Origin: Pseudoflavonifractor sp. An184
GTDB lineage: Bacteria; Bacillota; Clostridia; Oscillospirales; Oscillospiraceae
Length of the DNA stretch: 64,000 nucleotides
Direction: 5' to 3'
Assembly (NCBI RefSeq): GCF_002160305.1
Contig: NZ_NFKI01000002.1
Coordinates: 99,457 to 163,456, forward strand
Position numbers and translations under genes: made by a program. Shown here in pieces: positions 1 to 8,109 of the stretch. Positions within the stretch are counted from its first letter, which is position 1; each line of letters starts with the position of its first letter. The notes beneath the pieces are model-generated. The model worked only from the letters and a program-made list of their open reading frames with translations. It was not told where the DNA came from and ran no database searches.

Positions 1-317
1 CGGTTGATGACCGCCATCTGGACCTCCTGCTCAAAGTCGGACACGGCCCGCAGGCCCTTGACCACCACATGGGCCCGGCGGCGCTTGGCGTAGGCGGCCA
101 GCAGCCCCTCGGAGTAGTCCACCTCCACGTTGGGGAACCGGGCAGTGGCCTTTTTCAGCAGCTCCACCCGCTCCTCCGGGGTAAACATCCCCTGCTTTTT
201 GGAGTTGATCATCACACAGACGATCAGGCGGTCAAAGCAGGCGGCGGCCCGCTTGATGATGTTCAGATGACCCAGGGTCACCGGGTCAAAGCTTCCAGGG
301 TAAATGGCAGTCTTCAT
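1..317 (-). CDS. coaD: Phosphopantetheine adenylyltransferase, 3' end missing
   Basis: CoaD transfers AMP from ATP to 4'-phosphopantetheine, the penultimate step of coenzyme A synthesis in the cytosol. The reading begins MKTAIYPGSFDPVTLGHLNI, which carries the nucleotidyltransferase TxGH motif and the G-S-F-D-P loop typical of the family. About 105 residues are present and the rest (about 55 in the usual protein) lies beyond the left edge. The ATG at 315-317 overlaps the rsmD stop codon as ATGA, so the two are probably translationally coupled. The rsmD-coaD pair is a common bacterial arrangement. Identification is secure from the N-terminal motif; the missing C-terminus cannot be judged. Confidence 0.95.
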   Translation of the reverse strand, partial: MKTAIYPGSFDPVTLGHLNIIKRAAACFDRLIVCVMINSKKQGMFTPEERVELLKKATARFPNVEVDYSEGLLAAYAKRRRAHVVVKGLRAVSDFEQEVQMAVIN

Positions 318-874
318 GGACGGCGCTCCCCTCCGTTTCTCCGGTACACCGTCAGCTTGATCTTTCCGTACCGGTAGTCTTTTCCACGCTCATAGGGCTG
401 AGATAAGTCGGGCAGCACCTGTTCCAGCGGACTTTCGCAAATCATTATACCATGTTCCCGGAGAATGTCAAATGCCGCGATGGTCTCCATGGCCCGCTCC
501 AGAAGGCCGCTCTGATAGGGCGGGTCCAGGAAGATCACATGGAATTTTTCCCGGCAGGACATGAGGTAGGAGATGGAGTCCCCCTGGACCACCTTCCCCT
601 GCCCGGTCAGGCCGGTGAGCTTCAGGTTCTCCCGGACCAGGGCGGCCGCGTCCTTCCGCTGGTCCACAAAGGTGCACCGGGCCGCCCCCCGGGACAGGGC
701 CTCGATGCCCAACTGCCCGGTGCCGGCAAACAGGTCCAGAATGTCCCGGCCGGGGACCTCAAACTGTACGATATTGAACAGGGCCTCTTTCACCCGGTCG
801 GTGGTGGGGCGGGTCTCCATCCCCTGCAATTCGTTCAACCGCCGCCCGCGGGCGGAACCGGAAATCACGCGCAT
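314..874 (-). CDS. rsmD: 16S rRNA (guanine(966)-N2)-methyltransferase
   Basis: RsmD methylates N2 of G966 in 16S rRNA using S-adenosylmethionine. The protein is 186 residues, the normal size. It begins MRVISGSARGR, has the SAM-binding stretch DLFAGTGQLGIEALSRG near residues 52-68 and the N6/N2-methylase signature DPPY near residue 125. The reading frame is open upstream, but the ATG at 872-874 has an AGGAAG ribosome site and matches the conserved family start. It is followed by coaD with an ATGA overlap and preceded by a Nudix gene and uvrC, so it is probably the third gene of a minus-strand operon. Confidence 0.95.
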   Translation of the reverse strand: MRVISGSARGRRLNELQGMETRPTTDRVKEALFNIVQFEVPGRDILDLFAGTGQLGIEALSRGAARCTFVDQRKDAAALVRENLKLTGLTGQGKVVQGDSISYLMSCREKFHVIFLDPPYQSGLLERAMETIAAFDILREHGIMICESPLEQVLPDLSQPYERGKDYRYGKIKLTVYRRNGGERRP

Positions 875-902
875 GTCTGATCTTCCTTTCGTGGCATGAA
901 TT

Positions 903-1520
903 TCACTCGAGTCTGGTCTCCCAGTGCTCCGCCCCGCGGGCCTCAAAGCACATCCGGAGCTGCTCCGGGGTGGTCTTTTCCAGGTCCAGCTCCGGAAGCT
1001 CATTTAAAGAGAACCAGCCGCTCTCGCTGGTCTCCAGGTTCTCCCGGAACTCCCCGCCCAGAAGGGTGCACAGAACGAACACGATGCACACCTTCCAGGG
1101 GTAGAGGGTCTCGTGGTGGTTCTCCCCGTCCTGGAGGGCGATGACCCGGTCAGGCCGCACCTCCAGGCCGGCCTCCTCCCGGACTTCTTTTATGACATTT
1201 TCTCTCACTGAGACGTCCACGTCCACCCAGCCTCCGGGCAGAGCCCACCCTTTGGGCTCCCGCACCAGCAGGACGTGCTCTCCCTGAAAGACGGCGGCCC
1301 TGGTGGCCAGCTTGGGGGTCTGGTAGCCCGTCTCATTGCAGAACCACCCCTTGACCTGCTCCAGGGGCAGGTCCGTCTGCCGGGCCACCATTTCCGCGGC
1401 GATCTCCCGGATGCGGGCGTACCGCTCCCGGTCAAACTTGTCCTTTCCATAGTACAGCCCCGCCTGGGCCAGGCTCTGGAGCTCACTGGCCCACTTCAGC
1501 CACGGTTCTCCCTGTTTCAC
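903..1520 (-). CDS. Nudix hydrolase with N-terminal Nudix-associated domain
   Basis: Nudix proteins hydrolyse nucleoside diphosphates linked to another group, such as ADP-ribose. This 205-residue protein has an N-terminal helical region (to about residue 65) resembling the Nudix_N domain of COG1051-type ADP-ribose pyrophosphatases, then the Nudix fold. The Nudix box runs from GGWVDVDVSV through KEVREEAGL near residues 98-120. The catalytic REXXEE core is nearly intact (KEVREE), but the early Glu of the consensus is Val and the first Arg is Lys. The start is GTG at 1518-1520. It lies 20 bp downstream of uvrC and 28 bp upstream of rsmD, on the same strand. The substrate cannot be told from sequence. 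Confidence 0.8.
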   Translation of the reverse strand: MKQGEPWLKWASELQSLAQAGLYYGKDKFDRERYARIREIAAEMVARQTDLPLEQVKGWFCNETGYQTPKLATRAAVFQGEHVLLVREPKGWALPGGWVDVDVSVRENVIKEVREEAGLEVRPDRVIALQDGENHHETLYPWKVCIVFVLCTLLGGEFRENLETSESGWFSLNELPELDLEKTTPEQLRMCFEARGAEHWETRLE

Positions 1521-1539
1521 GTGCCGCCCATCTCCATTC

Positions 1540-3378
1540 CTAATTTCTAATTCCTGACCCCTGATCCTCCCGGAAGTAGTGGTACACCGCCTGGGCGGTG
1601 TTCTTGGGCACCACCTGTTCCAGCTCCTCCAGGGGGGCCTCCCGCACCGCCTTGACGCTCTTGAAGTGCTTCAAGAGCTGGGCCCGGCGCACCTCCCCCA
1701 CCCCGGGGATCTTGTCCAGGGTGGAGCCCTGGACCCGGCCCTTCCGCTGCTGGCGGTTGAACTCGATGGCGAAGCGGTGGGTCTCCTCCTGGATCTGCCC
1801 GATGAGGGCGAACACCGCCGGGATGGCCTGAATGCCGATCTCCCGGCCGTCGGGGGCCACCAGGGCCCGGGTGCGGTGGCGGTCGTCCTTCACCATACCG
1901 AAGGCGGGGATGTCCAGGTTCATGGCCTCCAGCACCCGCTGGGCCACCCGCACGTGGTTTTCACCGCCGTCGATCAACAGCAGATCCGGTTTTGTATTGA
2001 ACTTCTCGTCTCCGTCCAGGTACCGGCGGAACCGCCGGGTGAGCACCTGCTCCATGGAGGCGTAGTCGTCCGGGCCGTTCATATCCTTGAGCTTGAAGTG
2101 CCGGTAATCCCGCTTCAGGGGGCGGCCGTTCTCAAAGACCACCATGGAGGCCACGATGTCGTCGGAGCCGGTGTTGGAGATGTCGTAGGACTCCATCCGG
2201 CGGGGCGTCTCGCCGAGGCCCAGCATCTTCCCCAGCGCCTCCAGCAGCTTGTTCTGCCGCTCCTCCCGGGTGGTGGCCCGCTCCACCTCCTCCACGGCGT
2301 TCTGGTTGGCCAGCTTGATCAGGTCCATCTTGGCCCCCCGCTGGGGGGTGACCAGCTCCACCCGGTACCCCACCTGCTCGGAGAGCATCCGGGTAAGGGG
2401 CACCTGGTCGGACAACTCGCAGGGCAGCAGAATCTGCTTGGGCAGGCGGGTGCGCCCCCCGTAGTACTCCCGGATGAGGGAGGACAGGACCTCCTCCTCG
2501 TCCTCCTCCATGGGGGTCTCCAGCAGCTCCATGTCCTTGGCCGCCAGGTCCCCGTCCACATAGTGGAGGACCACAAAGCAGCTCTTGGCCGTTCCCCGGA
2601 AGAAGCCCGTCACGTCGGTGTCCGCCAGGGAGCCGGCCACCACCTTCTGCCGGGCCCCCAGCAGTTCGATGGCCCGCAGCCGGTCCCGGATCTCCGCCGC
2701 CTTTTCAAAGCGCAGCTCCTCCGCCGCCGTTTCCATCTCGGCGGTGAGGTCCGCCTTCACCTCTTTGAAGCGGCCCTCCAGCAGGGAGACCGCCTGGGCG
2801 ACGGCCTCGTCGTGCTGCTCCTTCAGATTTTCCGAGCGGCAGTAGCCGTCGCACTTGCCCATGTGGAAGTTGAGGCAGGGCCGCTCCTTACCGATGTCCC
2901 GGGGGAACTTCTTCCGGCAGGAGGGCAGGCGCAGGGCGGTGCGCAGAGCGTCCAAAATGTTCTGGGTGCTGTGCCGGCTGGCGTAGGGGCCGAAGTACCG
3001 GGCCCCGTCCTCCGCCACCCGGCTGGCCAGGGAAAATCTTGGGTACTCCTCCCTGGACAGGCGGATATAGGGGTAGCCCTTGTCGTCCTTTAAGAGGATG
3101 TTGTACCGGGGCTGGTGGCGCTTGATGAGGGAGTTCTCCAGCACCAGGGCCTCAAACTCGCTGTCGGCGATGATGACGTCAAAGTGGTCGATCTGGGATA
3201 CCATGGCCCGGGTCTTCTCCGTGTGGGAGGCCAGATTGGCAAAATACTGGCTCACCCGGTTTTTCAGGGCCTTGGCCTTGCCCACGTAGATGACCTTGCT
3301 CTGGGCGTCCTGCATGATGTATACGCCCGGCTTGAGAGGCAGGCTATGGGCTTTTTCTTTTAATTCGTCAAAGGTCAT
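1540..3378 (-). CDS. uvrC: UvrABC excinuclease subunit C
   Basis: UvrC makes both incisions around bulky DNA lesions in nucleotide excision repair. The 612-residue protein has the expected order: GIY-YIG nuclease at the N-terminus (GVYIM then VIYVGKAKALKNR, residues 18-41), a Cys-rich segment (CLNFHMGKCDGYC), a UVR/UvrB-contact domain around 200-240, the RNase H-like 5' nuclease domain (LLIDGGENHV), and tandem helix-hairpin-helix motifs at the end (DKIPGVGEVRRAQLL). The frame is open further upstream, but the ATG at 3376-3378 follows an AAGGAGG site and gives the family N-terminus. It probably leads the uvrC-Nudix-rsmD-coaD operon. The region upstream is filled with repeats. Confidence 0.97.
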   Translation of the reverse strand: MTFDELKEKAHSLPLKPGVYIMQDAQSKVIYVGKAKALKNRVSQYFANLASHTEKTRAMVSQIDHFDVIIADSEFEALVLENSLIKRHQPRYNILLKDDKGYPYIRLSREEYPRFSLASRVAEDGARYFGPYASRHSTQNILDALRTALRLPSCRKKFPRDIGKERPCLNFHMGKCDGYCRSENLKEQHDEAVAQAVSLLEGRFKEVKADLTAEMETAAEELRFEKAAEIRDRLRAIELLGARQKVVAGSLADTDVTGFFRGTAKSCFVVLHYVDGDLAAKDMELLETPMEEDEEEVLSSLIREYYGGRTRLPKQILLPCELSDQVPLTRMLSEQVGYRVELVTPQRGAKMDLIKLANQNAVEEVERATTREERQNKLLEALGKMLGLGETPRRMESYDISNTGSDDIVASMVVFENGRPLKRDYRHFKLKDMNGPDDYASMEQVLTRRFRRYLDGDEKFNTKPDLLLIDGGENHVRVAQRVLEAMNLDIPAFGMVKDDRHRTRALVAPDGREIGIQAIPAVFALIGQIQEETHRFAIEFNRQQRKGRVQGSTLDKIPGVGEVRRAQLLKHFKSVKAVREAPLEELEQVVPKNTAQAVYHYFREDQGSGIRN

Positions 3379-3435
3379 AGTTGCTTTTCCTGCCTCCTTT
3401 TTATGTACTCGCGGGAACTTCGCCCTCTGCTCCAT

Positions 3436-3600
3436 CTAAGCCTTCCCCCTGGGGGAAGGTGGCCCCGAAGGGGCCGAATGAGGGGGCGATGATTGAGCTC
3501 CTTCGTCCGTTGCGGAGGAATTTCGCCGCCTGCTCCCTCCCAAGCCTTCCCCCTGGGGGAAGGTGGCACGGCGAAGCCGTGACGGATGAGGGGGCGATGA
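3436..3600 (+). repeat. R2 repeat, two direct copies
   Basis: Two copies, 3436-3490 and 3539-3600, share CCTTCCCCCTGGGGGAAGG, then a second hairpin, then ATGAGGGGGCGATGA. The second hairpin is GGCCCCgaaGGGGCC in copy 1 and CACGGCgaaGCCGTG in copy 2, so the arms changed together while the GAA loop stayed. Inverted copies lie at 16639-16702 and 17080-17135. R2 looks like a compact two-hairpin intergenic repeat. Confidence 0.85.
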
Positions 3601-3620
3601 CAGCGCCGTTTCGTTTCTTG

Positions 3621-3951
3621 CAGGGGGGATTTCGCCGCCTGCGGGCGGCGAGTTTCTTTCCCAGCGATGGGAAAGAAACCAAAGGATCGCCGGGGGACGG
3701 CTCAGGATGAGCGCTCCGCGCTCATATTCGCCTTACCCCCAGACCCCCATTACGAGGGACGCGTACCTGTGAGATAGAAAAAATTTTCCGGCGCGCAAAA
3801 TCTAAGCGGCTTTCCTCAATTCCCTCCGGGCCACTGGGCCCTGGGTTTGCAAAAATGGCAACTGGTGCGGTTCCACTTCTGCGCCTAGGTTTACTGAGCC
3901 AGCGGTACTGGTGCTGGATACGCCGTAGGGGCGGCTCAATGTGGCCGCCCG
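3621..3951 (+). repeat. R1 dispersed structured repeat, copy A
   Basis: About 330 bp with a chain of hairpins and conserved linkers. In order: GCCGCC/GGCGGC; a hairpin at 3653-3678 with arms TTTCTTTCCC and GGGAAAGAAA; the linker GGGGGACGGCTC; a hairpin at 3707-3725 with arms ATGAGCGC and GCGCTCAT; TATTCGCC and CCCCATTACG; TTCCGGCGCGCAAAATC; GGGCCACTGGGCCC; and a final hairpin CCGTAGGGGCGGC. Other copies are at 16607-17004 (inverted), 28746-29074 and 58581-58905. It lies antisense to the flanking minus-strand genes. Confidence 0.88.
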
Positions 3952-4151
3952 CTTACCCAATCCCGAAAGAGTTTCTTAAGAACCGTAGGGGAGGGGCTGA
4001 AGGTGAATCGGCCGAAGGCCGAGAGAAGCCACCCTGGGGTGTGCCCCTCCCGCGGGCCGGTCTGGGACCGGCCCCTACGGCGTGGCCGGACAGTGATAGC
4101 CCTCCGTAGGGCACGGCCTCCTGGACGCGCCGCCCCGGCCGCCTGTAACGC

Positions 4152-4184
4152 CCGTAGGGGCGGCACACCGGGCCGCCCGCTTTT
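4152..4184 (+). repeat. Solo copy of the R1 terminal hairpin
   Basis: The sequence around CCGTAGGGGCGGCACACC and GGGCCGCCCGC is the same hairpin that ends R1 copies, here without the rest of R1 and followed by TTTTT. A related version in the opposite orientation lies at about 4050-4082. The hairpin therefore also spreads as an independent module. Confidence 0.65.
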
Positions 4185-4261
4185 TATCCTGTCCTGCCCA
4201 GGCCGAGAAAGAGCATGGAAAAATACCGGATCAAACGTCCCCCCGCCTCCGCTTCTAGTAT

Positions 4262-4292
4262 CAAAAAAGGCGCCGCATGGCGGCGCCTTTTC
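4262..4292 (-). terminator. Terminator of the HPr gene
   Basis: On the minus strand an 8-bp GC-rich stem (GGCGCCGC/GCGGCGCC, loop CAT) is followed by TTTTTT, 16 nt after the HPr stop codon. This is a standard intrinsic terminator. Confidence 0.9.
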
Positions 4293-4307
4293 ATGGTGCT
4301 TGGGAAA

Positions 4308-4571
4308 TTACTCGGAAAAGTCGGAGGAGATCATCTTGTACAGGGCCTCCACCGCTTCCTTCTCATCGGGGCCATCCGCAATCAGCTTGATGGGGGTGCC
4401 CTTCACGATACCCAGGGACAGAACGCCCAACAGGCTCTTTGCATTCACCTTCCGCTCATCCTTCTCCACCCAGATGGCGCTCTTGAACTCGTTGGCCTTC
4501 TGGATAAAGAACGTGGCCGGTCTGGCATGCAGCCCAACCTGATTGTTAACGACCGCTTCCTGACTATACAT
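4308..4571 (-). CDS. ptsH: Phosphocarrier protein HPr
   Basis: HPr carries phosphate from enzyme I to the sugar-specific PTS proteins in the cytosol. In Firmicutes it also acts in CcpA catabolite control when phosphorylated on Ser46. The protein has 87 residues, the standard length. The active-site GLHARPA places His exactly at residue 15, and AKSLLGVLSLG places Ser at residue 46. Both regulatory residues are present, so it is HPr and not the His-less paralogue Crh. The ATG at 4569-4571 has a GGAGG site 9 nt upstream. It is monocistronic, with its own promoter (4608-4637) and terminator (4262-4292). No enzyme I gene is in the window. Confidence 0.95.
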   Translation of the reverse strand: MYSQEAVVNNQVGLHARPATFFIQKANEFKSAIWVEKDERKVNAKSLLGVLSLGIVKGTPIKLIADGPDEKEAVEALYKMISSDFSE

Positions 4572-4607
4572 ACAACCGTACCTCCGCACTCGTCATATTG
4601 TGTCTTT

Positions 4608-4637
4608 AGCATACCAGATTTATCCCGTTCCCGTCAA
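4608..4637 (-). promoter_or_regulatory. SigA-type promoter of the HPr gene
   Basis: On the minus strand TTGACG (4632-4637) and TATGCT (4608-4613) are separated by 18 bp, 37 nt or more upstream of the HPr ATG. The stretch from here to mutS2 (4640-4850) is AT-rich and shows no gene. Confidence 0.75.
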
Positions 4638-4851
4638 TGACATTTTTCACAAATCTATGCTTTTCCGCTGCAAAAAATTACAAGCAGAATGGATATTCGT
4701 TTTTTTATACGATATACCTGTTTTTATCCCGGTGTTTTACAGTCAAAATGACGGATTATTTTAGGCGCTGAACGGTTTTTCATGCGGAGGCCGCATCTGA
4801 ATTTAACGCCGCTCCGGTCAGGCCGTTCCAGCTCATCACATACGCCTCACA

Positions 4852-7215
4852 TTATTTCAGTTCCACCACGGTCACGCCGTCCTCACCCTCGCCGTAGCGG
4901 CCGGGGCGGAAGGACTTCACATAGCGGCTGCGCTTCAAATAGGTGCGCACCGCATTGCGCACCGCGCCGGTGCCCTTGCCGTGGATGACGGTGACCGTCT
5001 CCAGCTTGCCCAGCATGGCGGTGTCCAGGAAGTTCTCCAGGGTCACCAGGGCCTCGTCGGTGGTCATCCCCCGCAGGTCCACCTCCCGGGGGGCGGCGGA
5101 GCGGAGGGTGCGCTCGGCCCGCTGGATGATCTTCCGCACATCCTTCTGGCTCTGGGTCTCCCCCTCCACCACCCGGACCTCGCTCTGCTTGGCGGAGATC
5201 TTCAGAATACCGGCCTGGAGCTGCAGGCTGCCGTCCTTGTTCACCGACAGCACGGTGGCCTTCGTGCCCATGGACACCAGCTCCACCGTGTCCCCCGCCT
5301 TGGCGTCCCGGGTGGGGGGCGGCGCCTCCGGCTCCTGGACCGGGCCGCCGATGTTCTTCTCCGCCTCGTTGAGCAGATGCCTCGCCTGGGCGCGGCCGTC
5401 GTTCACCTGCTGCCAGTCCAGGTCCTTCCGCTTCTGGAGCTCCTTGAGCTCGGAAATGGCCAGGTCGCTGGCCGCCCGGGCCTCCTCAATGATGGACCGG
5501 GCCTCCGCCTGGGCCTTCTCCACCACCTTGGCCCGCTCGGCCTCCAGCTTGTCCCGGTACTCCTTGGCCTTGGCGGCGGACTGCTCCATCTCCAGTTTCA
5601 GCCGTTTGGCCTCGGTGCGCTCCTTCTCCATCTCCTGGCGCTGCTGGTCCAGCTTGGTGAGCACATCCTCAAAGCGCACGTTCTCCGCGTCCAGCCGGGC
5701 GGCGGCTTTTTCGATGATATACTCCGGCAGCCCCAGCCGCCGGGAGATGGCGAAGGCGTTGGACTTGCCGGGGATGCCCAGAATCAGCCGGTAGGTGGGG
5801 GCCAGGGTCTCCACGTTGAACTCGCAGGAGGCGTTCTCCACCCCGGGGGTGGTCATGGCGTACACCTTCAGCTCGGCGTAGTGGGTGGTGGCCGCCACCA
5901 GGGCCCCCAGGTTCCGGGCGCTGTCGATGATGGAAGCGGCCAGAGCGGCGCCCTCCACCGGGTCGGTGCCCGCCCCCAGCTCGTCCAGCAGGATGAGGGA
6001 GTGGTCGTCCGCCTCGTTCAGGATGCCCACGATGGTAGTCATGTGGGAGGAGAAGGTGGACAGGGACTGGGCGATGGACTGCTCGTCTCCGATGTCGGCC
6101 AGCACCCGGTCAAACACCCGGACGGTGGAGTCCGCCCCGGCGGGGATGTGCAGGCCGCACTGGGCCATAAGGGTCAGCAGACCGATGGTCTTTAACGTCA
6201 CCGTCTTGCCGCCGGTGTTGGGGCCGGTGATCATCAGGGTGTCGAACTTGTCCCCCAGCTCCAGGTCGTTGGCCACCGCCGTCTTCTTGTCCAGCAGGGG
6301 GTGCCGGGCCTTTTGCAGGCGTAAATACTTCTCCGACAGCCGGGGCTGGCTGGCCTCCATGTTCAGGGACAGCCTGCCCCGGGCAAAGATGGTGTCCAGC
6401 CAGATGAGCAGGTCGTAGTCCTCGGAGATATCCTCCTTGTGGGCGGCACACTGGGCGGACAGCTCGGCCAGGATGCGCTCGATCTCCTTCTTCTCCCGGG
6501 CAGCCAGCTCCCGCAGCTCGTTATTGGCCTTCACCACCCCCATGGGCTCGATGAAGAAGGTGGAGCCCGAGGAGGACACGTCGTGGACCAGGCCGGGGAT
6601 GGAGTTCTTGAACTCCGACTTCACCGGCACCACGTACCGGTCGGAGCGGATGGTGATGATGGACTCCTGGAGGTACTTGGACTGGTTGGAGGAGATGATC
6701 TTCTGCAAAATCTCCCGCACCTTGGCCTCGGTGGAGCGCATGTGCCGGCGGATGGAGGCCAGTTCGCTGCTGGCGGAGTCGGCCAGCTCGTCCTCCCCCA
6801 CGATGGAGTTGGTGATGGTGTCCTCCAAAAAGCGGTTGGGGGTGAGGGCCCGGAACAGGTGGGAGATGGGGGTCTTCTCCTCGGTGTCCCCGTACTCCTT
6901 GGCGGTGCGGGCGCACCGGAGGACGGCGGCGATCTCCAGCAGCTCCCGGGTGTTCAGGCTGCCCCCCATGTCCGCCCGGTGGAGGCTAGCCCCCACCGGC
7001 TTCACCCCGGAGAAGCCGGGGCTCCCACGCTGGATGAGCATGTTCACTGCCGCCGTGGTCTCGTCCAGGGCCCGCTGCACGTCGTCCGGGTCGGTCATAG
7101 GCCGCAGGGCCAGGGAGCGCTCCTTCCCCTCCTGAGTGGCGGCGCAGGCGGCGAGCTGCTCCAGAACCCGGGGCAGCTCCAGTGTGACGATGGATTTTTC
7201 AAACAGGTCCGTCAT
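4852..7215 (-). CDS. mutS2: Endonuclease/ATPase MutS2
   Basis: MutS2 is a MutS paralogue that in Firmicutes suppresses homologous recombination and/or helps rescue collided ribosomes. It lacks the mismatch-recognition domain. The 787-residue protein has the clamp/lever region, a MutS ATPase with Walker A GPNTGGKT near residue 330 and the Walker B-like LILLDELGAGTDP, a long coiled coil (about 510-620, rich in E, K, R and A), a KOW-like segment, and a C-terminal Smr nuclease domain (VDLRGMTTDEAL, then HGKGTGAVR). The ATG at 7213-7215 follows AGGAGA. It appears to be monocistronic and is divergent from the CatA-like gene. Length and domain order are normal. Confidence 0.96.
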   Translation of the reverse strand: MTDLFEKSIVTLELPRVLEQLAACAATQEGKERSLALRPMTDPDDVQRALDETTAAVNMLIQRGSPGFSGVKPVGASLHRADMGGSLNTRELLEIAAVLRCARTAKEYGDTEEKTPISHLFRALTPNRFLEDTITNSIVGEDELADSASSELASIRRHMRSTEAKVREILQKIISSNQSKYLQESIITIRSDRYVVPVKSEFKNSIPGLVHDVSSSGSTFFIEPMGVVKANNELRELAAREKKEIERILAELSAQCAAHKEDISEDYDLLIWLDTIFARGRLSLNMEASQPRLSEKYLRLQKARHPLLDKKTAVANDLELGDKFDTLMITGPNTGGKTVTLKTIGLLTLMAQCGLHIPAGADSTVRVFDRVLADIGDEQSIAQSLSTFSSHMTTIVGILNEADDHSLILLDELGAGTDPVEGAALAASIIDSARNLGALVAATTHYAELKVYAMTTPGVENASCEFNVETLAPTYRLILGIPGKSNAFAISRRLGLPEYIIEKAAARLDAENVRFEDVLTKLDQQRQEMEKERTEAKRLKLEMEQSAAKAKEYRDKLEAERAKVVEKAQAEARSIIEEARAASDLAISELKELQKRKDLDWQQVNDGRAQARHLLNEAEKNIGGPVQEPEAPPPTRDAKAGDTVELVSMGTKATVLSVNKDGSLQLQAGILKISAKQSEVRVVEGETQSQKDVRKIIQRAERTLRSAAPREVDLRGMTTDEALVTLENFLDTAMLGKLETVTVIHGKGTGAVRNAVRTYLKRSRYVKSFRPGRYGEGEDGVTVVELK

Positions 7216-7284
7216 AGCTTGCCTATCTCCTGTCTTTCCTATATAAGGTTCATTTCCCGGTTATTTTCTCACACTTTTGCCGTT

Positions 7285-7313
7285 TTGACAAGGGGCGGGG
7301 CTTATGGTATGCT
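7285..7313 (+). promoter_or_regulatory. Strong consensus promoter of the CatA-like gene
   Basis: TTGACA at 7285-7290 and TATGCT at 7308-7313 with a 17-bp spacer. The transcript would start about 35 nt before the TTG start codon. The same region reads TTGTCA on the other strand, so the mutS2 promoter may overlap it. Confidence 0.8.
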
Positions 7314-7353
7314 GAGGCCGAGAACCCCATTTTGCTTGAGAGGAGGCGCGCCC

Positions 7354-7995
7354 TTGTTTACTCCCATCGATCTGGAGACCTGGCCCCGCCGGGCGGTCTT
7401 TGAAAATTTTTTGGAGCTGGACTGCAGTTATAGTCTCACCGTCCCCCTGTCCATCGCCCCTCTGCTCCGGTATGTGCGGGGACGCGGCCTGCGCCTCTAC
7501 CCCGCCCTCACCTGGGCGGTGACCACCGCCGTCAACCGGCACAAGGAGTTCCGCATGGCCTATGACCGGGAGGGGCGGCTGGGGTACTACGGCCTGGTGC
7601 ACCCGGAGTACACGGTGCTGGACCCGGCCACCCACAATATGGACAGCCTGAACACCGCCTATACCCCCTCCTTTCCGGACTTTTATCGGGCCATGACGGA
7701 GGACCTGGACCGCTTCCAGCAGGACGGGACCCGCACGGTCAGCCGGGAGAACTCCATCCTCCTCTCCTGCGTGCCCTGGTTCTCCTACACCGGCGTGTCC
7801 TTCCACCCCAAGTCCAGCCTGATGTTCCTGCGCCCCATGTTCGTGTGGGGCAGGTACCAGGAGCAGGGGGAGGACGTCACCCTCCCCTTCACCCTCCAGG
7901 TCCACCACGCGGCTGCGGACGGGTACCACTGCCACCTGCTGCTGGAGGAGCTGCGCGGCCTGCTGGAGCGGCCGGAGGAGTCATTTGCCCTTTGA
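7354..7995 (+). CDS. Chloramphenicol acetyltransferase family (CatA-like) protein
   Basis: CAT enzymes are trimeric, cytosolic, acetyl-CoA-dependent O-acetyltransferases. The 213-residue length fits the type A family (about 215-220). The catalytic His motif is present as VHHAAADGYH near residue 190, and PWFSYTGVSFH matches the conserved serine segment that stabilises the transition state. The N-terminus (FTPIDLETWPRRAVFENFL) is also family-typical. The frame is open far upstream, but TTG at 7354-7356 has AGGAGG 8 nt before it and matches the family start. Whether it acetylates chloramphenicol or is a CAT-like acyltransferase with another substrate cannot be told. It is a single gene, not on an obvious mobile element. 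Confidence 0.85.
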   Translation: MFTPIDLETWPRRAVFENFLELDCSYSLTVPLSIAPLLRYVRGRGLRLYPALTWAVTTAVNRHKEFRMAYDREGRLGYYGLVHPEYTVLDPATHNMDSLNTAYTPSFPDFYRAMTEDLDRFQQDGTRTVSRENSILLSCVPWFSYTGVSFHPKSSLMFLRPMFVWGRYQEQGEDVTLPFTLQVHHAAADGYHCHLLLEELRGLLERPEESFAL

Positions 7996-8010
7996 TTTTC
8001 GTCTTTTCTC

Positions 8011-8038
8011 TTGCTTTTTGGGGAGAAATCGGTATAAT
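8011..8038 (+). promoter_or_regulatory. Promoter of the symporter gene
   Basis: TTGCTT at 8011-8016 and a perfect TATAAT at 8033-8038 with a 16-bp spacer, just after the CatA-like stop codon. The predicted start near 8045 gives a leader of about 110 nt that contains a terminator-like hairpin. Confidence 0.7.
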
Positions 8039-8078
8039 AAAGAATATCTACGCCTTCCATTGGCGGGGGCGCGGCATA

Positions 8079-8109
8079 CGGGCGGACTCCGGTGGTCCGC
8101 CCGTTTTTT
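8079..8109 (+). terminator. Terminator or attenuator hairpin before the symporter gene
   Basis: CGGGCGGAC and GTCCGCCCG form a 9-bp stem followed by TTTTTT. It would end CatA-like transcripts, but it also lies downstream of the promoter at 8011-8038 and upstream of the symporter start at 8158, so it may attenuate that gene. Confidence 0.75.

Larger units (their letters stand above)
3379..4262. other. Gene-free 0.9 kb repeat mosaic between uvrC and hpr
   Basis: No credible gene is seen here; the open frames have no ribosome site and repeat-driven composition. It holds two direct copies of the 55-60 bp R2 repeat (about 3436-3490 and 3539-3600), one R1 copy (3621-3951) and, at 3921-4183, several versions of a hairpin whose arm reads CCGTAGGGGCGGC. 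The uvrC promoter should lie here, but I could not place a convincing -35/-10 pair. Confidence 0.7.

Noticed and set aside
1579..3093. A 504-codon plus-strand open frame opposite uvrC, and similar very long antisense frames opposite mutS2, infB, nnr and the antiporter genes (for example 41625-46592)
   Set aside because: They are mirror frames of real high-GC genes, with Leu/Gly/His/Gln-heavy composition, no ribosome site and no recognisable domain. The opposite strand encodes conserved proteins throughout.
4003..4542. 179-codon plus-strand frame crossing the HPr terminator and gene
   Set aside because: It is built from repeat DNA and the antisense of HPr, and has no conserved sequence.
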